Shown here: positions 9,303 to 19,179 of the stretch, in pieces
Layout of the letters: the number at the start of each line of letters is the position of its first letter
Numbering within the stretch: position 1 is the first letter of the stretch
Source of the DNA: Kosakonia sacchari
GTDB lineage: Bacteria > Pseudomonadota > Gammaproteobacteria > Enterobacterales > Enterobacteriaceae
Assembly: GCA_900109485.1 (NCBI GenBank)
Contig: FOAY01000008.1
Span: 1-64,000 of the forward strand
Direction of reading: 5' to 3'
DNA length: 64,000 nt
Position numbers and translations under genes: made by a program
The notes under the pieces: generated by a model
What the model saw: the letters and a program-made list of their open reading frames with translations, nothing else
Told to the model about the DNA's origin: nothing
The model's database searches: none

Positions 9303-9803
9303 ATGACGTTGTACACTTCCCGCTTGACTCTCTCCCCGTTTGAGCCTTCCGACTGGCCATTTTTCCTGCATCTGCGCAGGAATGGCAGCGTGATGCGCTA
9401 TATGGGCGAGATCGCCTCTGAAGATCAGATCCGCACCCTGTTTGACGATCGTCTTGCCGATCGTCACGCCTTTATTATTCGCAACACCCGGCATGCTTCG
9501 GTGGGTGATATCGGCCTGCGTATCAGCCAGCACAACCCGCAGGAAGCCGATGTCGGCTACTCGATTGCGCCCGCCGCGCAGGGGCAAGGCATTGCATCAG
9601 AAGCGCTACAGGCACTGTGCGATTACGCGTTTGATAGCGAAGTGCAGGCACTGAACGCCTGGGTGCTGGCAGAGAATCAGGGGTCGGTGAGGGTGCTGGA
9701 AAAAAGTGGTTTTCAGCGCGTACAGGTGCTGGAAAAAGCCTACCTGCTGCGCGGCGAATTTCATGACGACTGGATTTACCGGCGGGAAAAAAGCCTGGAT
9801 TGA
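9303..9803 (+). CDS. GNAT-family N-acetyltransferase (RimJ/RimL type)
   Basis: 166 residues. The acetyl-CoA-binding core is visible in VGYSIAPAAQGQGIASEAL and in VLAENQGSVRVLEKSGFQRV, the usual RimJ/RimL-type layout. The acceptor is unknown: ribosomal protein N-terminus, small amine or antibiotic are all possible in this family. The gene lies between yfcH and hisP, where E. coli K-12 has something else as far as I recall. It ends against a hairpin shared with the convergent hisP. Confidence 0.8.
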   Translation: MTLYTSRLTLSPFEPSDWPFFLHLRRNGSVMRYMGEIASEDQIRTLFDDRLADRHAFIIRNTRHASVGDIGLRISQHNPQEADVGYSIAPAAQGQGIASEALQALCDYAFDSEVQALNAWVLAENQGSVRVLEKSGFQRVQVLEKAYLLRGEFHDDWIYRREKSLD

Positions 9804-9823
9804 GGCCGCCTGTACGGCGGCCT
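9803..9823. terminator. Hairpin between the convergent GNAT gene and hisP
   Basis: AGGCCGCC (9803-9810) and GGCGGCCT (9816-9823) form a perfect 8-bp stem with a TGTAC loop, between two convergent genes. There is no strong T run, only TTATAT on the plus side. It may serve both directions. Confidence 0.5.
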
Positions 9824-9827
9824 TATA

Positions 9828-10601
9828 TCACTTCAGCGAACCTTTGAGGAACTGCTGCAAACGCGTACTTTTCGGGTTGCCGAACAGCTCATCCGGCGCG
9901 CCCTCTTCTTCAATCTTACCCTGGTGCAGGAAGATAACGTGGGTGGAAACATGGCGGGCAAAGCCCATTTCATGCGTCACCACCACCATGGTTTTCCCCT
10001 CTTCCGCCAGTTTCTGCATGATGCGCAGCACTTCGCCCACCAGTTCAGGATCGAGCGCCGAAGTCGGTTCATCAAACAGCAATACTTCCGGTTCCATCGC
10101 CAGCGCGCGGGCAATGGAAACACGTTGCTGCTGACCGCCGGACAAATGCACCGGGTACTTTTGCTGCTGCATCTCATCAATACCGACTTTCGCCAGATAT
10201 TTCACCGCGCGCTCGCGGGCTTCCTGCTTGCTCAAGCCCAGCACCTGAATCGGCGCTTCCATGACGTTCTCCAGCACCGTCATATGGCTCCACAAGTTGA
10301 AATGCTGGAACACCATCGTCAGACGCGTACGCAGCAGACGCAACTGGTGTTTATCCGCAACGCGCAACTGACCATCTTTATCGCGTACCAGATTGATATT
10401 CTGGCCGTTGACCACGATGGTGCCTTCGCTCGGTTTTTCGAGGAAGTTAATACAGCGCAAAAAGGTACTTTTACCGGAGCCGGAGGAACCGATAATACTA
10501 ATCACATCGCCCGCGTTGGCCTGCAACGAGACGCCCTTCAGCACTTCATGTTCGCCGTAGCGTTTGTGCAGATCGATAACGTTTAATTTATTCTCAGACA
10601 T
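9828..10601 (-). CDS. hisP: Histidine/LAO ABC transporter ATP-binding protein
   Basis: 257 residues. Walker [10 protein letters not shown] at 38-46, the signature LSGGQQQR near 154 and Walker B VLLFDEP follow in order, with a switch histidine in VVVTHEMGF. This is HisP, the ATPase dimer that drives the HisQM membrane channel and imports histidine, lysine, arginine and ornithine delivered by HisJ and ArgT. It is the last gene of the leftward argT-hisJQMP locus, 7 bp after hisM. Confidence 0.97.
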   Translation of the reverse strand: MSENKLNVIDLHKRYGEHEVLKGVSLQANAGDVISIIGSSGSGKSTFLRCINFLEKPSEGTIVVNGQNINLVRDKDGQLRVADKHQLRLLRTRLTMVFQHFNLWSHMTVLENVMEAPIQVLGLSKQEARERAVKYLAKVGIDEMQQQKYPVHLSGGQQQRVSIARALAMEPEVLLFDEPTSALDPELVGEVLRIMQKLAEEGKTMVVVTHEMGFARHVSTHVIFLHQGKIEEEGAPDELFGNPKSTRLQQFLKGSLK

Positions 10602-10608
10602 CGTGTTC

Positions 10609-11325
10609 TCAGTGCGTCGAAGATGGTTTCATATGCTGCAACCAGCGCTTTTCCGCCTTGCGGAATAAGCTAATCAGCACATAAGAGATAATCAGATACA
10701 GCACCGCAGCGATACCAAACGCGGTAAACGGCTGGTAAGTTGCGGAGTTGATATCACGGGCAATTTTCAGCAGATCCGGCACCGTAGCGGTAAAGGCCAG
10801 CGCCGTTGAGTGCAGCATCAAAATCACTTCGTTGCTGTACGCAGGCAGCGCAATGCGCAACGCCGACGGCAGAATAATGCTGCGGTACATTTTGAACGAC
10901 GAGAAACCATAGGCACGCGCCGCCTCAATTTCACCGTGCGGCACCGAACGGATCGCCCCGGCGAAAATCTCAGTGGTATAAGCACAGGTATTGAGCGTCA
11001 ACGCCAGAATCGTACAGTTCAGGCCGCTTCGGAAGAAGGCATTCAGCAGCTCGGTACCCTTGACGATCTCCAGCGTGTACATGCCGGAGTAGAACACCAG
11101 TAGCTGAACATAGAGCGGCGTACCGCGAAACACGTAGGTAAATAACCAGATCGGGAAGCGGATAAATTTATTGCTGGAAACACGCCCGATAGCCAGAAAC
11201 ACCGCCAGCACGCCGCCCATCGCCACCGATGAAATCAACAGCCACAGGGTAATTGCCACGCCCGTCAGGCGATAACCGTCGCTCCACAGCAGCGATTGCC
11301 AGTACTCCTGAATGATCTCGATCAC
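10609..11325 (-). CDS. hisM: Histidine/LAO ABC transporter permease HisM
   Basis: 238 residues with about five membrane segments. The EAA loop that docks on HisP is visible at [20 protein letters not shown]. HisM pairs with HisQ to form the inner membrane channel of the HisJ/ArgT-dependent importer. Its start overlaps the hisQ stop (ATGA). Confidence 0.95.
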   Translation of the reverse strand: MIEIIQEYWQSLLWSDGYRLTGVAITLWLLISSVAMGGVLAVFLAIGRVSSNKFIRFPIWLFTYVFRGTPLYVQLLVFYSGMYTLEIVKGTELLNAFFRSGLNCTILALTLNTCAYTTEIFAGAIRSVPHGEIEAARAYGFSSFKMYRSIILPSALRIALPAYSNEVILMLHSTALAFTATVPDLLKIARDINSATYQPFTAFGIAAVLYLIISYVLISLFRKAEKRWLQHMKPSSTH

Positions 11326-12008
11326 AGGTCAGCCCTCTTCACACCCACGGAGTAGCGACGTTCGAGAAGAAGCAGCACACCATTGGAAACCGTTGTAAAA
11401 ACGAGGTAAATCACCCCGCAGACGATAGCAAAATAGAAGGGCTCCCAGGTGCTTTTCCCGGCGAGCTGAGTCGCTTTGACCACATCTTCCAGCCCAAGCA
11501 GCGAAACCAGCGCAGTCGCTTTCAGGATCACCTGCCAGTTGTTGCCAATACCCGGCAGCGCGTAACGCATCATCGCCGGGAACAGGATGCGGCGGAAGAT
11601 TTGCCGACCGGTAAAACCAAACGCCGTTGCCGCTTCAATATGCCCTTTCGGCACCGCCATAAAGGCGCCGCGGAAGGTTTCCGTAAAATAGGCACCGTAA
11701 ATAAAACCGAGGGTAATAATACCGGCGACCATCGGATCGATATCCAGTTGGTCCATACCCAACGCATCCGTGACGCTGTTAAGGGCGATTTGCAGGCCGT
11801 AAAAAATCAGCAGCATCAACACCAGATCCGGAACACCTCGAATAAGCGTGGTATAGCCTTCAAAGATCAGCGCCAGCGCCCGGTTTTTCGACAGTTTCGC
11901 CCCTGCGCCTACCAGACCAATAATTACCGCCAGCACCACCGAACTGATGGCCAGCTCCAGGGTGACTAACGCACCGTGTAATATAACTTGAGAAAACCCG
12001 TACAGCAT
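11322..12008 (-). CDS. hisQ: Histidine/LAO ABC transporter permease HisQ
   Basis: 228 residues from the ATG at 12008 (MLYGFSQVILHGALVTLELA), the same length as the E. coli protein. The frame extends 17 codons upstream without homology. Five membrane segments are expected, with the EAA loop IEAATAFGFTGRQIFRRILF. It is nearly identical in pattern to E. coli HisQ and forms the channel with HisM. Confidence 0.95.
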   Translation of the reverse strand: MLYGFSQVILHGALVTLELAISSVVLAVIIGLVGAGAKLSKNRALALIFEGYTTLIRGVPDLVLMLLIFYGLQIALNSVTDALGMDQLDIDPMVAGIITLGFIYGAYFTETFRGAFMAVPKGHIEAATAFGFTGRQIFRRILFPAMMRYALPGIGNNWQVILKATALVSLLGLEDVVKATQLAGKSTWEPFYFAIVCGVIYLVFTTVSNGVLLLLERRYSVGVKRADL

Positions 12009-12049
12009 GCAGCCTGTCCTGTCGTATGTGGTGTTTTGCCGTGTCTTTT

Positions 12050-12070
12050 CCCCTCCCAATGTGGGAGGGG
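12050..12070 (-). promoter_or_regulatory. Hairpin in the hisJ-hisQ gap
   Basis: A perfect 9-bp GC-rich stem (CCCCTCCCA / TGGGAGGGG) with a 3-base loop lies in the 85-bp gap after hisJ. It lacks a T run on the transcript strand. Such structures at this place in enteric bacteria protect the hisJ message and lower expression of the membrane genes downstream; that role is inferred here. Confidence 0.5.
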
Positions 12071-12093
12071 CTGCACGTTAAGCACGGGTGGGA

Positions 12094-12876
12094 TTAGCCA
12101 CCATAAACATCGAAATCAAAGTATTTCTTCGCCAGCTTTTCGTAGGTGCCGTCCGCGCGCATTTCAGCAAACGCTTTGTTCAGCGCATCGCGTAGCTCGG
12201 TATCACCTTTGCGTACGCCCATGCCGGTTCCGACGCCAAACAATTTCTCATCTTTGATGGACGGGCCACCAAATTTGTAATCTTTACCGACCGGCGTTTT
12301 CAGGAAACCTTCGCTCGCCGCCACTTCGTCCTGGAACGCGGCATCAATGCGGCCGGCAGTCAGGTCAGAGTAGATGTTGTCCTGGCCCTGATAGGAGACG
12401 ATTTCCACCCCTTTTGGCGCCCAGTTTACGTTGCCGTAGGTTTCCTGCGTGGTGCCCTGCAACACGCCAATGCGTTTGCCTTTCAGCTTGTCCAGATCCG
12501 GCTGAACGTCAGAATTTTTCGCCACCACCAGGCGGGAATCCGCCGCGTAAAGCTTGTCGGTGAAATCAATTTCCTGCTGACGTTTTTCGGTAATAGAGAG
12601 CGATGACATGATGGCGTCGATTTTTTTCGCTTTCAGCGAGGGGATCAGCGCATCCAGCGGGTTCTCAACAAACACACACTGAGTTTTGATGCGTTTGCAC
12701 AGCTCTTTCGCCAGATCGATGTCAAAACCGATCAATTCCCCCTGCGCATTCTTCGATTCGAAAGGCGCATAAGTGGGATCGGTACCAATACGTAATTTTT
12801 GCGGAATGGCTGCGAACACAGTAGAAACGCTGGAAAACGCAAGCACCAGCGAAAGGGAGAGCACCAGTTTTTTCAT
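12094..12876 (-). CDS. hisJ: Periplasmic histidine-binding protein
   Basis: 260 residues with a signal peptide ([22 protein letters not shown], cut after FAA) and a mature solute-binding fold starting [16 protein letters not shown]. Cys in LCKRIKTQC forms the family disulfide. I use the ATG at 12876, as in E. coli; the adjacent ATG at 12879 is also possible. The 70 upstream codons are not coding: they cover the promoter region. It delivers histidine to HisQMP and is a close paralogue of the upstream argT. Confidence 0.95.
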   Translation of the reverse strand: MKKLVLSLSLVLAFSSVSTVFAAIPQKLRIGTDPTYAPFESKNAQGELIGFDIDLAKELCKRIKTQCVFVENPLDALIPSLKAKKIDAIMSSLSITEKRQQEIDFTDKLYAADSRLVVAKNSDVQPDLDKLKGKRIGVLQGTTQETYGNVNWAPKGVEIVSYQGQDNIYSDLTAGRIDAAFQDEVAASEGFLKTPVGKDYKFGGPSIKDEKLFGVGTGMGVRKGDTELRDALNKAFAEMRADGTYEKLAKKYFDFDVYGG

Positions 12877-12924
12877 CATTATCCTCAACAGACTGTCTTT
12901 CCTAAGGGAATTCTCGTAACAATA

Positions 12925-12943
12925 CGGTGCCGTTATCGTGCCA
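12925..12943 (-). promoter_or_regulatory. Candidate sigma-54 promoter of hisJ
   Basis: On the minus strand TGGCACGATAACGGCACCG has GG and GC exactly 10 bases apart (-24/-12). The -24 half is perfect (TGGCACG); the -12 half (CGGC against TTGC) is weaker. Start would be about 40 bp before the hisJ ATG. NtrC-like half sites lie about 110 bp further upstream, the right distance. Confidence 0.5.
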
Positions 12944-13021
12944 TCATATGCCCGGGCAAGGCAAAAAATTATGCCCGCGCGCTGGCTTTTTTTGCAGTAT
13001 GAATGCTTAACTATGCATCCA

Positions 13022-13038
13022 TGCACCACTATGGTGCG
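13022..13038. promoter_or_regulatory. NtrC-type binding site upstream of hisJ
   Basis: TGCACCACTATGGTGCG matches the NtrC dyad TGCACCA-N3-TGGTGC seen at glnA. It lies about 110 bp upstream of the predicted hisJ sigma-54 start. Further half-sites follow at 13043-13050 (GCGCACCA) and as an inverted pair at 13074-13082 and 13095-13103; the latter pair could also be an argT 3' hairpin. Confidence 0.55.
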
Positions 13039-13140
13039 TAACGCGCACCACAACGAGACATTTACCGTATAAATGCACCACGCCATTTATTTAACGTGGT
13101 GCATATTTCCCTCATCCCGGATAAGCCGGGTTATGCAGCC

Positions 13141-13923
13141 TTAATCGCCGTAGACGTTAAAGTCGAAGTACTTTTTGGCGAGTTTGTCGTAGGTACCATC
13201 TTTACGCATTTCGGCAAACGCTTTGTCGAACGCGGCTTTCAGCTCAGTATCATCTTTGCGCAGACCAATACCGGTGCCGTCGCCGAAGTATTTCTTATCT
13301 TTCACTGACGGACCAGCAAAAGCGAAGTCTTTCCCGGCCGGTTGTTTCAGGAAGCCTTCGCTGGCAGCGACTTCATCCTGGAATGCCGCGTCCAGGCGAC
13401 CCGCAGCGAGGTCAGAGTAGATCAGATCCTGGTTCTGGTAGGCCACCACATCGATGCCCTTGGTACGCCAGTTGTCGTTGGCATAACCTTCCTGGGTAGA
13501 ACCCTGCAGCACGCCAACGTGCTTGCCTTTCAGCGAATCCAGCGTCGGCTGAATCGGTGAACCTTTGGCGGCAATCAGGCGGGAATCAGCGGCGTAGAGC
13601 TTGTCAGAGAACGCAATTTCCTGCTGACGTTTTTCCGTAATCGACAGAGAAGAGATGATGGCGTCGATTTTTTTCGCTTTCAGCGACGGGATCAGCGAAT
13701 CAAAATCGCTGCCGACCCAGGTGCATTTCACATGAATGCGTTTGCACATTTCGTTGCCGAGATCGATATCAAAACCCACGAAGTCCCCTTTCGCATCTTT
13801 CGATGAGAACGGCGCATAGGTTGCATCAGTACCGATGCGTACCGTGTGGGGAAGCGCTGCATAAACGCTGGCTGTCGCTGACAGGCCCAACAGTAAAGAC
13901 AGAGCGAGAACCGTCTTCTTCAT
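13141..13923 (-). CDS. argT: Lysine/arginine/ornithine-binding periplasmic protein
   Basis: 260 residues: signal peptide [20 protein letters not shown] with cleavage near VYA-ALP, then a solute-binding domain beginning [16 protein letters not shown]. It is a paralogue of HisJ (shared blocks such as [20 protein letters not shown] and [16 protein letters not shown]) and feeds the same HisQMP channel. It is the first gene of the locus and has its own nitrogen-type promoter upstream. Confidence 0.95.
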   Translation of the reverse strand: MKKTVLALSLLLGLSATASVYAALPHTVRIGTDATYAPFSSKDAKGDFVGFDIDLGNEMCKRIHVKCTWVGSDFDSLIPSLKAKKIDAIISSLSITEKRQQEIAFSDKLYAADSRLIAAKGSPIQPTLDSLKGKHVGVLQGSTQEGYANDNWRTKGIDVVAYQNQDLIYSDLAAGRLDAAFQDEVAASEGFLKQPAGKDFAFAGPSVKDKKYFGDGTGIGLRKDDTELKAAFDKAFAEMRKDGTYDKLAKKYFDFNVYGD

Positions 13924-13990
13924 ACATTACCCTCAAGTGTTCTGTTTTTATTCTGTATTACGTTGTGTTGTGTGTTGCTGGCAGTTACCT

Positions 13991-14006
13991 TGCACGTCTT
14001 ATGCCA
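13991..14006 (-). promoter_or_regulatory. Sigma-54 promoter of argT
   Basis: On the minus strand TGGCATAAGACGTGCA shows GG and GC ten bases apart, the -24/-12 spacing for RpoN. The argT promoter of E. coli is a known NtrC-activated RpoN promoter with a nearly identical core, from memory. The predicted start is about 55-60 bp upstream of the argT ATG. Confidence 0.65.
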
Positions 14007-14195
14007 GTTTCCCGCAGCCGGAAAAAGACCGCGTTAAATTTGTTAATAAAACGTTGCAAACTTACTTAATGATGAAAGATAGCAGGTCTGCTGAACGAAC
14101 CGGAGTGTTAGCACGGGGAAAAGAGGATTAAATGTTGAGGATATGATCGCGCTTGCAGAATTGCCCCAAAAAAGCGCATACCGGATAGCAGCGCA

Positions 14196-14777
14196 CTATT
14201 TTGCGGCATCGCTCCCTTGCCAGCGGGTAAACAGATCTTCCGGCAACTCAATAGCAAACTGATCAAGAACGCGGTTAACGGTCTGATCAATTACCGCATC
14301 CAGGCTTTGCGGGCGGTGATAAAACGCCGGTACCGGCGGCATAATTACCGCGCCCAGTTCCGCCGCCTGAGTCATCAAGCGCAAATGCCCAAGGTGCAGC
14401 GGCGTTTCACGCACGCACAGTACCAGCGGCCTGCGCTCTTTCAGCACCACATCTGCCGCCCGCGTCAGCAGGCTGTCGGTGTAGCTGTGTACAATGCCGG
14501 AGAGGGTTTTGATCGAGCAAGGAAGAATCACCATGCCTGCGGTTTTAAACGAACCGGACGAGATGCTGGCAGCGATATCGCGCGTATCGTGCACTACATT
14601 CGCCAGCGCCTGTACATCGCGCAGAGAAAAATCAGTTTCCAGCGCCAGCGTCTGGCGGGCCGCCTGACTCATCACCAGATGGGTTTCAACCTCTGCCACG
14701 TCGCGCAGCACCTGCAACAGGCGAATGCCGTAGATCGCGCCACTGGCGCCAGAGATCCCCACAATGAGTCGTTTCAT
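14196..14777 (-). CDS. ubiX: Flavin prenyltransferase UbiX
   Basis: 193 residues from the ATG at 14777 (MKRLIVGISGASGAIYGIRL); the 22 codons before it are not conserved. UbiX prenylates FMN with dimethylallyl phosphate, giving the cofactor needed by the UbiD decarboxylase in ubiquinone synthesis. Conserved blocks SGSFKTAGMVILPCSIKTLS and RPLVLCVRETPLHLGHLRLM are present. It follows purF by 93 bp on the same strand, as in E. coli. Confidence 0.95.
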   Translation of the reverse strand: MKRLIVGISGASGAIYGIRLLQVLRDVAEVETHLVMSQAARQTLALETDFSLRDVQALANVVHDTRDIAASISSGSFKTAGMVILPCSIKTLSGIVHSYTDSLLTRAADVVLKERRPLVLCVRETPLHLGHLRLMTQAAELGAVIMPPVPAFYHRPQSLDAVIDQTVNRVLDQFAIELPEDLFTRWQGSDAAK

Positions 14778-14870
14778 GATTGTTGCCCCTTTTTTATCGG
14801 ACGAACTTTGCCTGATTATAGAGGGCGTTGCAACAGATTGCACCCCTCACGATGGAGGGGCGCGACAGGA

Positions 14871-16388
14871 TTAACCTTCGTTATGCATCTCTAAGCTTTC
14901 CACTTCGTTCTGACGCTGCACCGCTTTGGCATCGTCATTACGCAGGGAGTCGAGATAATCAAGGTACTGCTGATCAACATCTTTGGTGACATACACGCCG
15001 TTGAACACCGAGCATTCAAACTGCTGGATATCCGGGTTTTCAGAGCGTACTGCCTCGATAAGATCGTTGAGATCCTGGAAAATCAGGCCGTCAGCGCCGA
15101 TGATCTGGCGGATTTCATCCACTTCGCGCCCGTGAGCAATCAGCTCATTGGCCGTCGGCATATCGATACCGTAAACGTTCGGGAAGCGAATCTCCGGCGC
15201 AGCGGAAACGAGGTACACTTTTTTCGCCCCGGCTTCGCGAGCCATCTCAATAATCTGCTCGGAAGTAGTGCCGCGCACGATGGAGTCATCCACCAGCAGC
15301 ACGTTTTTATCGCGGAACTCGGCACGGTTTGCGTTCAGCTTACGGCGTACGGATTTGCGGCGCAGTTGCTGGCCCGGCATGATAAAGGTACGACCGACAT
15401 AGCGGTTTTTCACAAAGCCCTGACGGTACGGTTTACCAAGGATACGCGCAATTTCCAGCGCGATATCGCAGGAGGTTTCCGGGATAGGAATAACCACGTC
15501 GATATCCAGATCTTCCCACTCGCGCGCGATTTTCTCGCCCAGCTTAGTGCCCATATTGACGCGGGCGCTGTAGACGGAAATTTTGTCGATGAAGGAGTCC
15601 GGACGCGCGAAATAAACGTATTCGAACAGGCACGGGTTGCTGACCGGGTTATCCGCACACTGACGGCTGAACAGCTGGCCTTTTTCGGTGATATACACTG
15701 CTTCGCCCGGCGCGACATCACGCAGGAATTCGAAGCCCAGCGTATCCAGCGCCACGCTTTCAGAGGCCACCATATATTCAGTGCGGCCATCGCCGATTTC
15801 ACGTTTGCCCAGCACCAGCGGGCGAATGCCATTCGGATCGCGGAAAGCCACCATACCGTGACCGATAATCATCGCCACGCAGGCATAAGCACCGCGGATC
15901 TGGCGGTTAGTGCCGGCAATGGCGGCAAAAACGTTGTCAGCTTCCAGCGGGTAGTGGCGGAAGTTATCCAGCTCGCTGGCAAACACATTGAGCAGGATTT
16001 CAGAATCAGAAGTGGTGTTAATGTGGCGGCGCTTCTCTTCGAACAGCTTTTTACGCAGTTCATGCGCATTGGTCAGATTGCCGTTGTGCGCCAGCGTGAT
16101 GCCGTAAGGGGAGTTAACGTAAAACGGCTGCGCTTCAGATGCGCTGGAACTACCCGCGGTAGGATAACGTACGTGGCCAATCCCCATATTGCCTTGCAGG
16201 CGCTGCATATGGCGGGCCTCGAATACATCATTCACCAGACCATTCGCCTTACGCAGACGGAAACAGTTGTTTTCGTCGATGGTGATGATGCCTGCGGCAT
16301 CCTGCCCACGGTGCTGAAGCACCGACAACGCGTCATAAATCGACTGGTTTACCGGCATAAAACCGGCGATACCGACAATACCGCACAT
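14871..16388 (-). CDS. purF: Amidophosphoribosyltransferase
   Basis: 505 residues. PurF makes 5-phosphoribosylamine from PRPP and glutamine, the first step of purine synthesis. The N-terminal nucleophile glutaminase domain starts [10 protein letters not shown] with Cys2 exposed after Met removal. The C-terminal phosphoribosyltransferase domain carries the PRPP loop [13 protein letters not shown]. It is downstream of cvpA by 33 bp and shares its PurR-controlled promoter. Confidence 0.98.
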   Translation of the reverse strand: MCGIVGIAGFMPVNQSIYDALSVLQHRGQDAAGIITIDENNCFRLRKANGLVNDVFEARHMQRLQGNMGIGHVRYPTAGSSSASEAQPFYVNSPYGITLAHNGNLTNAHELRKKLFEEKRRHINTTSDSEILLNVFASELDNFRHYPLEADNVFAAIAGTNRQIRGAYACVAMIIGHGMVAFRDPNGIRPLVLGKREIGDGRTEYMVASESVALDTLGFEFLRDVAPGEAVYITEKGQLFSRQCADNPVSNPCLFEYVYFARPDSFIDKISVYSARVNMGTKLGEKIAREWEDLDIDVVIPIPETSCDIALEIARILGKPYRQGFVKNRYVGRTFIMPGQQLRRKSVRRKLNANRAEFRDKNVLLVDDSIVRGTTSEQIIEMAREAGAKKVYLVSAAPEIRFPNVYGIDMPTANELIAHGREVDEIRQIIGADGLIFQDLNDLIEAVRSENPDIQQFECSVFNGVYVTKDVDQQYLDYLDSLRNDDAKAVQRQNEVESLEMHNEG

Positions 16389-16421
16389 ACGTCTTTTCCT
16401 CGTTAAGCCACATCTCAGGGC

Positions 16422-16910
16422 CTATGCCCTGGGCAAGAAACTCGACGAACTTTGCAGATAGTCAAAGAACCATCTGATGATGAAGCTGAATTGTGGGATA
16501 AGCTGCGACTTCTGCCAGTCTTCACTTTTCGACAGCCCGGTAAAGGTATCGAGAAAGAACAGAATGGCGGCGACGATCAGTACGCCGCGTAGCGCGCCAA
16601 AACAGATCCCCAGTACTCTGTCTGTACCCGACAGGCCAGTCTTCTCGACCAGCGCACCGATCACATAGTTAACGATAGCACCGACAATCAGCGTCGCGAT
16701 GAACAATACCGCGATGGCTATCCCATTGCGCACCAGTTCGTCTTCAAAGCCCGTGAACCAGACAGACAGGTAAGTGTAGTAATGACTGGCGACAAAGAAA
16801 GCACAGCCCCATGTCACCAGCGATAACGCTTCACGAACAAAGCCGCGGATCAGGCTTACCAGACAAGAAAAACCAATCACCGCAATGATGGCGTAATCAA
16901 TCCAGACCAT
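16422..16910 (-). CDS. cvpA: CvpA membrane protein (colicin V production)
   Basis: 162 residues, four hydrophobic segments, starting MVWIDYAIIAVIGFSCLVSL. It matches CvpA, an inner membrane protein needed for colicin V export and envelope tolerance in E. coli; its exact role is unresolved. It forms an operon with purF and ubiX and has a PurR box 57 bp upstream. Confidence 0.95.
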   Translation of the reverse strand: MVWIDYAIIAVIGFSCLVSLIRGFVREALSLVTWGCAFFVASHYYTYLSVWFTGFEDELVRNGIAIAVLFIATLIVGAIVNYVIGALVEKTGLSGTDRVLGICFGALRGVLIVAAILFFLDTFTGLSKSEDWQKSQLIPQFSFIIRWFFDYLQSSSSFLPRA

Positions 16911-16966
16911 ATGTGTCCCACGATTTTACGCCCTGTCGTCCAGTTCGGGGCGCATTCTAACAGAAA

Positions 16967-16982
16967 AAGAAAACGTTTGCGT
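16967..16982 (-). promoter_or_regulatory. PurR operator of cvpA-purF
   Basis: The minus strand reads ACGCAAACGTTTTCTT, a full match to the PurR box ACGCAAACGTTTNCNT. It lies 57 bp upstream of the cvpA start, so the cvpA-purF-ubiX operon is expected to be repressed when hypoxanthine or guanine is present. Confidence 0.88.
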
Positions 16983-17140
16983 AGGGATTTCCTTCCCGCG
17001 CGGAAATAAAAATGGCGCTGAAAAAATATTCAACGCCACGGTTCCGGTTGCCTCTCGTCAGGGCTTTATTTCCCCTCATCCCTGCCCACTTTGCCGTGCA
17101 GAGAGGGATGAGAAGTGGCGCTGTTTTTTCTCTTCGGCCT

Positions 17141-17851
17141 TTAGTTCGGCGTATAGCCCATCACCACACCGCTCAGCCCGGAGAGCTGTTTCAACTCCTC
17201 CAGCGATCCTTTCAGCTTATCCCGTGACGCATCCGGCCCCACCAGAATACGGGTGATTTTACCCTGAACCGGCGTCGTCGGCGACGTGTAAACGCGATAA
17301 CCTGCGCCACGTAATTTACCAACGATTTCATTCACTTTATCCGCATTCTTCAGCGCGCCAAGCTGTACCACATACGCTTTACCGGTTGGCACCGTTTTGT
17401 CGTCCTGCGCTTTCGCTGGCGGCGTCGATGTTTCGTTTGCCACAGCGAGTTGCTCGCTGGCTTTATCACGCGTTGCAGGCGGCGCGGTTTGTTGCTGCGC
17501 CTGCGGTTTTGGCTGTGGTTTAGGTTTCGGTTGTTCAACCGGCGTGCTGGTGACTTCCGGTTGCGGAGTGCCGTTCGCTGCCAGCCTTGACGCATCCAGC
17601 GACGGTGCTTCTGCATCGCCAGCGCGCACCTCTTCCGCCGCGCCTTCCGGCGGCTGCGCCGGAAGTGCCTGCGTCGCAGCCGGCATCATGTCCGGCTCAT
17701 CACGATCGCCAGGTTTCGGCACCAGCGGGATCGCGGCAAACTCATCCTGATAATGTTTTTTCTGCCCGTCGAGAAGCCCGGGAAGAATAATCACCCCGAG
17801 CGCAACCAGCACAATGGTACCCATCAAACGGTTCTGAAACTTACTTGCCAC
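17141..17851 (-). CDS. dedD: Cell division protein DedD (SPOR domain)
   Basis: 236 residues from a GTG at 17851 (protein MASKFQNRLMGTIVLVALGV), which overlaps the end of folC by 11 bp. The longer frame upstream lies inside folC in another frame and is rejected. One N-terminal membrane anchor is followed by a proline/glutamine-rich linker and a C-terminal SPOR domain (GKAYVVQLGALKNADKVNEI) that binds denuded septal peptidoglycan. DedD supports septum formation. Confidence 0.93.
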   Translation of the reverse strand: MASKFQNRLMGTIVLVALGVIILPGLLDGQKKHYQDEFAAIPLVPKPGDRDEPDMMPAATQALPAQPPEGAAEEVRAGDAEAPSLDASRLAANGTPQPEVTSTPVEQPKPKPQPKPQAQQQTAPPATRDKASEQLAVANETSTPPAKAQDDKTVPTGKAYVVQLGALKNADKVNEIVGKLRGAGYRVYTSPTTPVQGKITRILVGPDASRDKLKGSLEELKQLSGLSGVVMGYTPN

Positions 17852-19109
17852 CGGTTCTCCCCGCATCCATCGCTTCCATGACATGTGCCACCGTGTGGAA
17901 CGATCCACACACCAGAACAGTATCGTTGGCGTCGGCATCGGCCATCGCCGCCTGCCAGGCCTGCGCAACATCCGGCCACGCGCGGCCAGAATTCAGATGC
18001 ACCAGCAGTTGTTCTGCCGTTGCGCCGCGCGGCCCTTCCAGTGGGGCACAATACCAGCTATCGACCACCGGCTCCAGACAGGCAAGCGTCCCGGCGATGT
18101 CTTTGTCATGCAACATACCAATCACCGCCAGTACGCGGCCCTTCTTCGGTAACGTGGCAAGACGGCTGGCAAGGTAACCGGCAGCGTGAGGATTGTGGGC
18201 AACATCGAGGATCAGACGCGGCGACTCGCTGACAATCTGGAAACGTCCCGGCAAAATAGCACCAGCGATGCCGTCGCGGATCGCCTGCTCGCTGACCGCC
18301 AGCTTACTGGCGCGTAGCGCAGCCAGCGCGGTTGCCGCATTTGGCTGCGGTACCTGCGGCAGCGGCAGATCGGTAAGCTCGCCCTGGGCATCGCGAAAAC
18401 GCCAGCCCTGCGCGTTAACGTCATAATTCCAGTCAACGCCCCGGCGCAGCAGCAGCGCGCCCTTCTCCTGCGCCACCTCGGATATGCTCTGCGGCATATC
18501 CGGTTCGCCGACCACCGCCGGTTTACCACCGCGGAAAACGCCCGCTTTTTCGCGGCCAATGCTTTCACGATCCGGGCCGAGCCAGTCGGTGTGATCCAGC
18601 GCAATGCTGGTGACCACAGCGACATCCGCATCCACTATATTAGTGGCATCCAGACGACCGCCCAGCCCCACTTCAAGGATCACCACGTCGAGCTGCGCCT
18701 GCTTAAACAACCACAGCGCCGACAAAGTGCCATATTCAAAATAGCTCAGTGAAATCTCGCCACGAACGGCTTCAATCTCCGCAAAAGAGCGGGTATGTTC
18801 GCTTTCAGCCAGCTCTCCGCCCTGGATGCGCACGCGTTCGGTATAGCGCACCAGGTGCGGTGAACTGTAGACGCCAACCCGATAGCCCGCCGCCAGCAGA
18901 ATCGACTCCAGCGTACGGCAAGTGGTGCCTTTGCCATTGGTTCCGGCTACGGTAAAGACAAACGGTGCGGGGCGGAGCACATCAAGGCGTGCCGCCACCT
19001 GGCTTACGCGCTCAAGCCCCAAATCGATGGTTTTACTGTGCAGGTTTTCCAGATAAGAAAGCCACGCGGCCAGGGGCGACGTGGCTTGCGGAATGCGTTT
19101 AATGTCCAT
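17841..19109 (-). CDS. folC: Dihydrofolate / folylpolyglutamate synthase
   Basis: 422 residues from the ATG at 19109 (MDIKRIPQATSPLAAWLSYL). The Mur-ligase P-loop FTVAGTNGKGTTCRTLESIL, the LDHTDWLG block and FDVAHNPHA-type motif (here LDVAHNPHAAGYL) are present. FolC adds glutamate to dihydropteroate and to folates. The frame is open 43 codons further upstream, across a terminator hairpin, so the shorter start is preferred. Confidence 0.96.
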   Translation of the reverse strand: MDIKRIPQATSPLAAWLSYLENLHSKTIDLGLERVSQVAARLDVLRPAPFVFTVAGTNGKGTTCRTLESILLAAGYRVGVYSSPHLVRYTERVRIQGGELAESEHTRSFAEIEAVRGEISLSYFEYGTLSALWLFKQAQLDVVILEVGLGGRLDATNIVDADVAVVTSIALDHTDWLGPDRESIGREKAGVFRGGKPAVVGEPDMPQSISEVAQEKGALLLRRGVDWNYDVNAQGWRFRDAQGELTDLPLPQVPQPNAATALAALRASKLAVSEQAIRDGIAGAILPGRFQIVSESPRLILDVAHNPHAAGYLASRLATLPKKGRVLAVIGMLHDKDIAGTLACLEPVVDSWYCAPLEGPRGATAEQLLVHLNSGRAWPDVAQAWQAAMADADANDTVLVCGSFHTVAHVMEAMDAGRTGGK

Positions 19110-19131
19110 GATGCCCGTTGATAATGTACGG

Positions 19132-19171
19132 TTTGAAAAACAAAAGGGCAGCGCCTGGTGGCTCTGCCCTT
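19132..19171 (-). terminator. Rho-independent terminator after accD
   Basis: On the minus strand AAGGGCAG...CTGCCCTT with an inner GCC/GGC pair forms a strong hairpin at 19144-19171, followed at once by TTTTGTTTTT. It separates accD from folC. Confidence 0.8.
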
Positions 19172-19179
19172 CGGTATTA

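Noticed and set aside
14843-14860. CCCCTC/GAGGGG hairpin between purF and ubiX as a terminator
   Set aside because: Short stem without a T run on the transcript strand; too weak to list as a terminator.
15132-16406. 424-codon open frame on the plus strand opposite purF
   Set aside because: Antisense shadow of purF; no recognisable domain or ribosome site.
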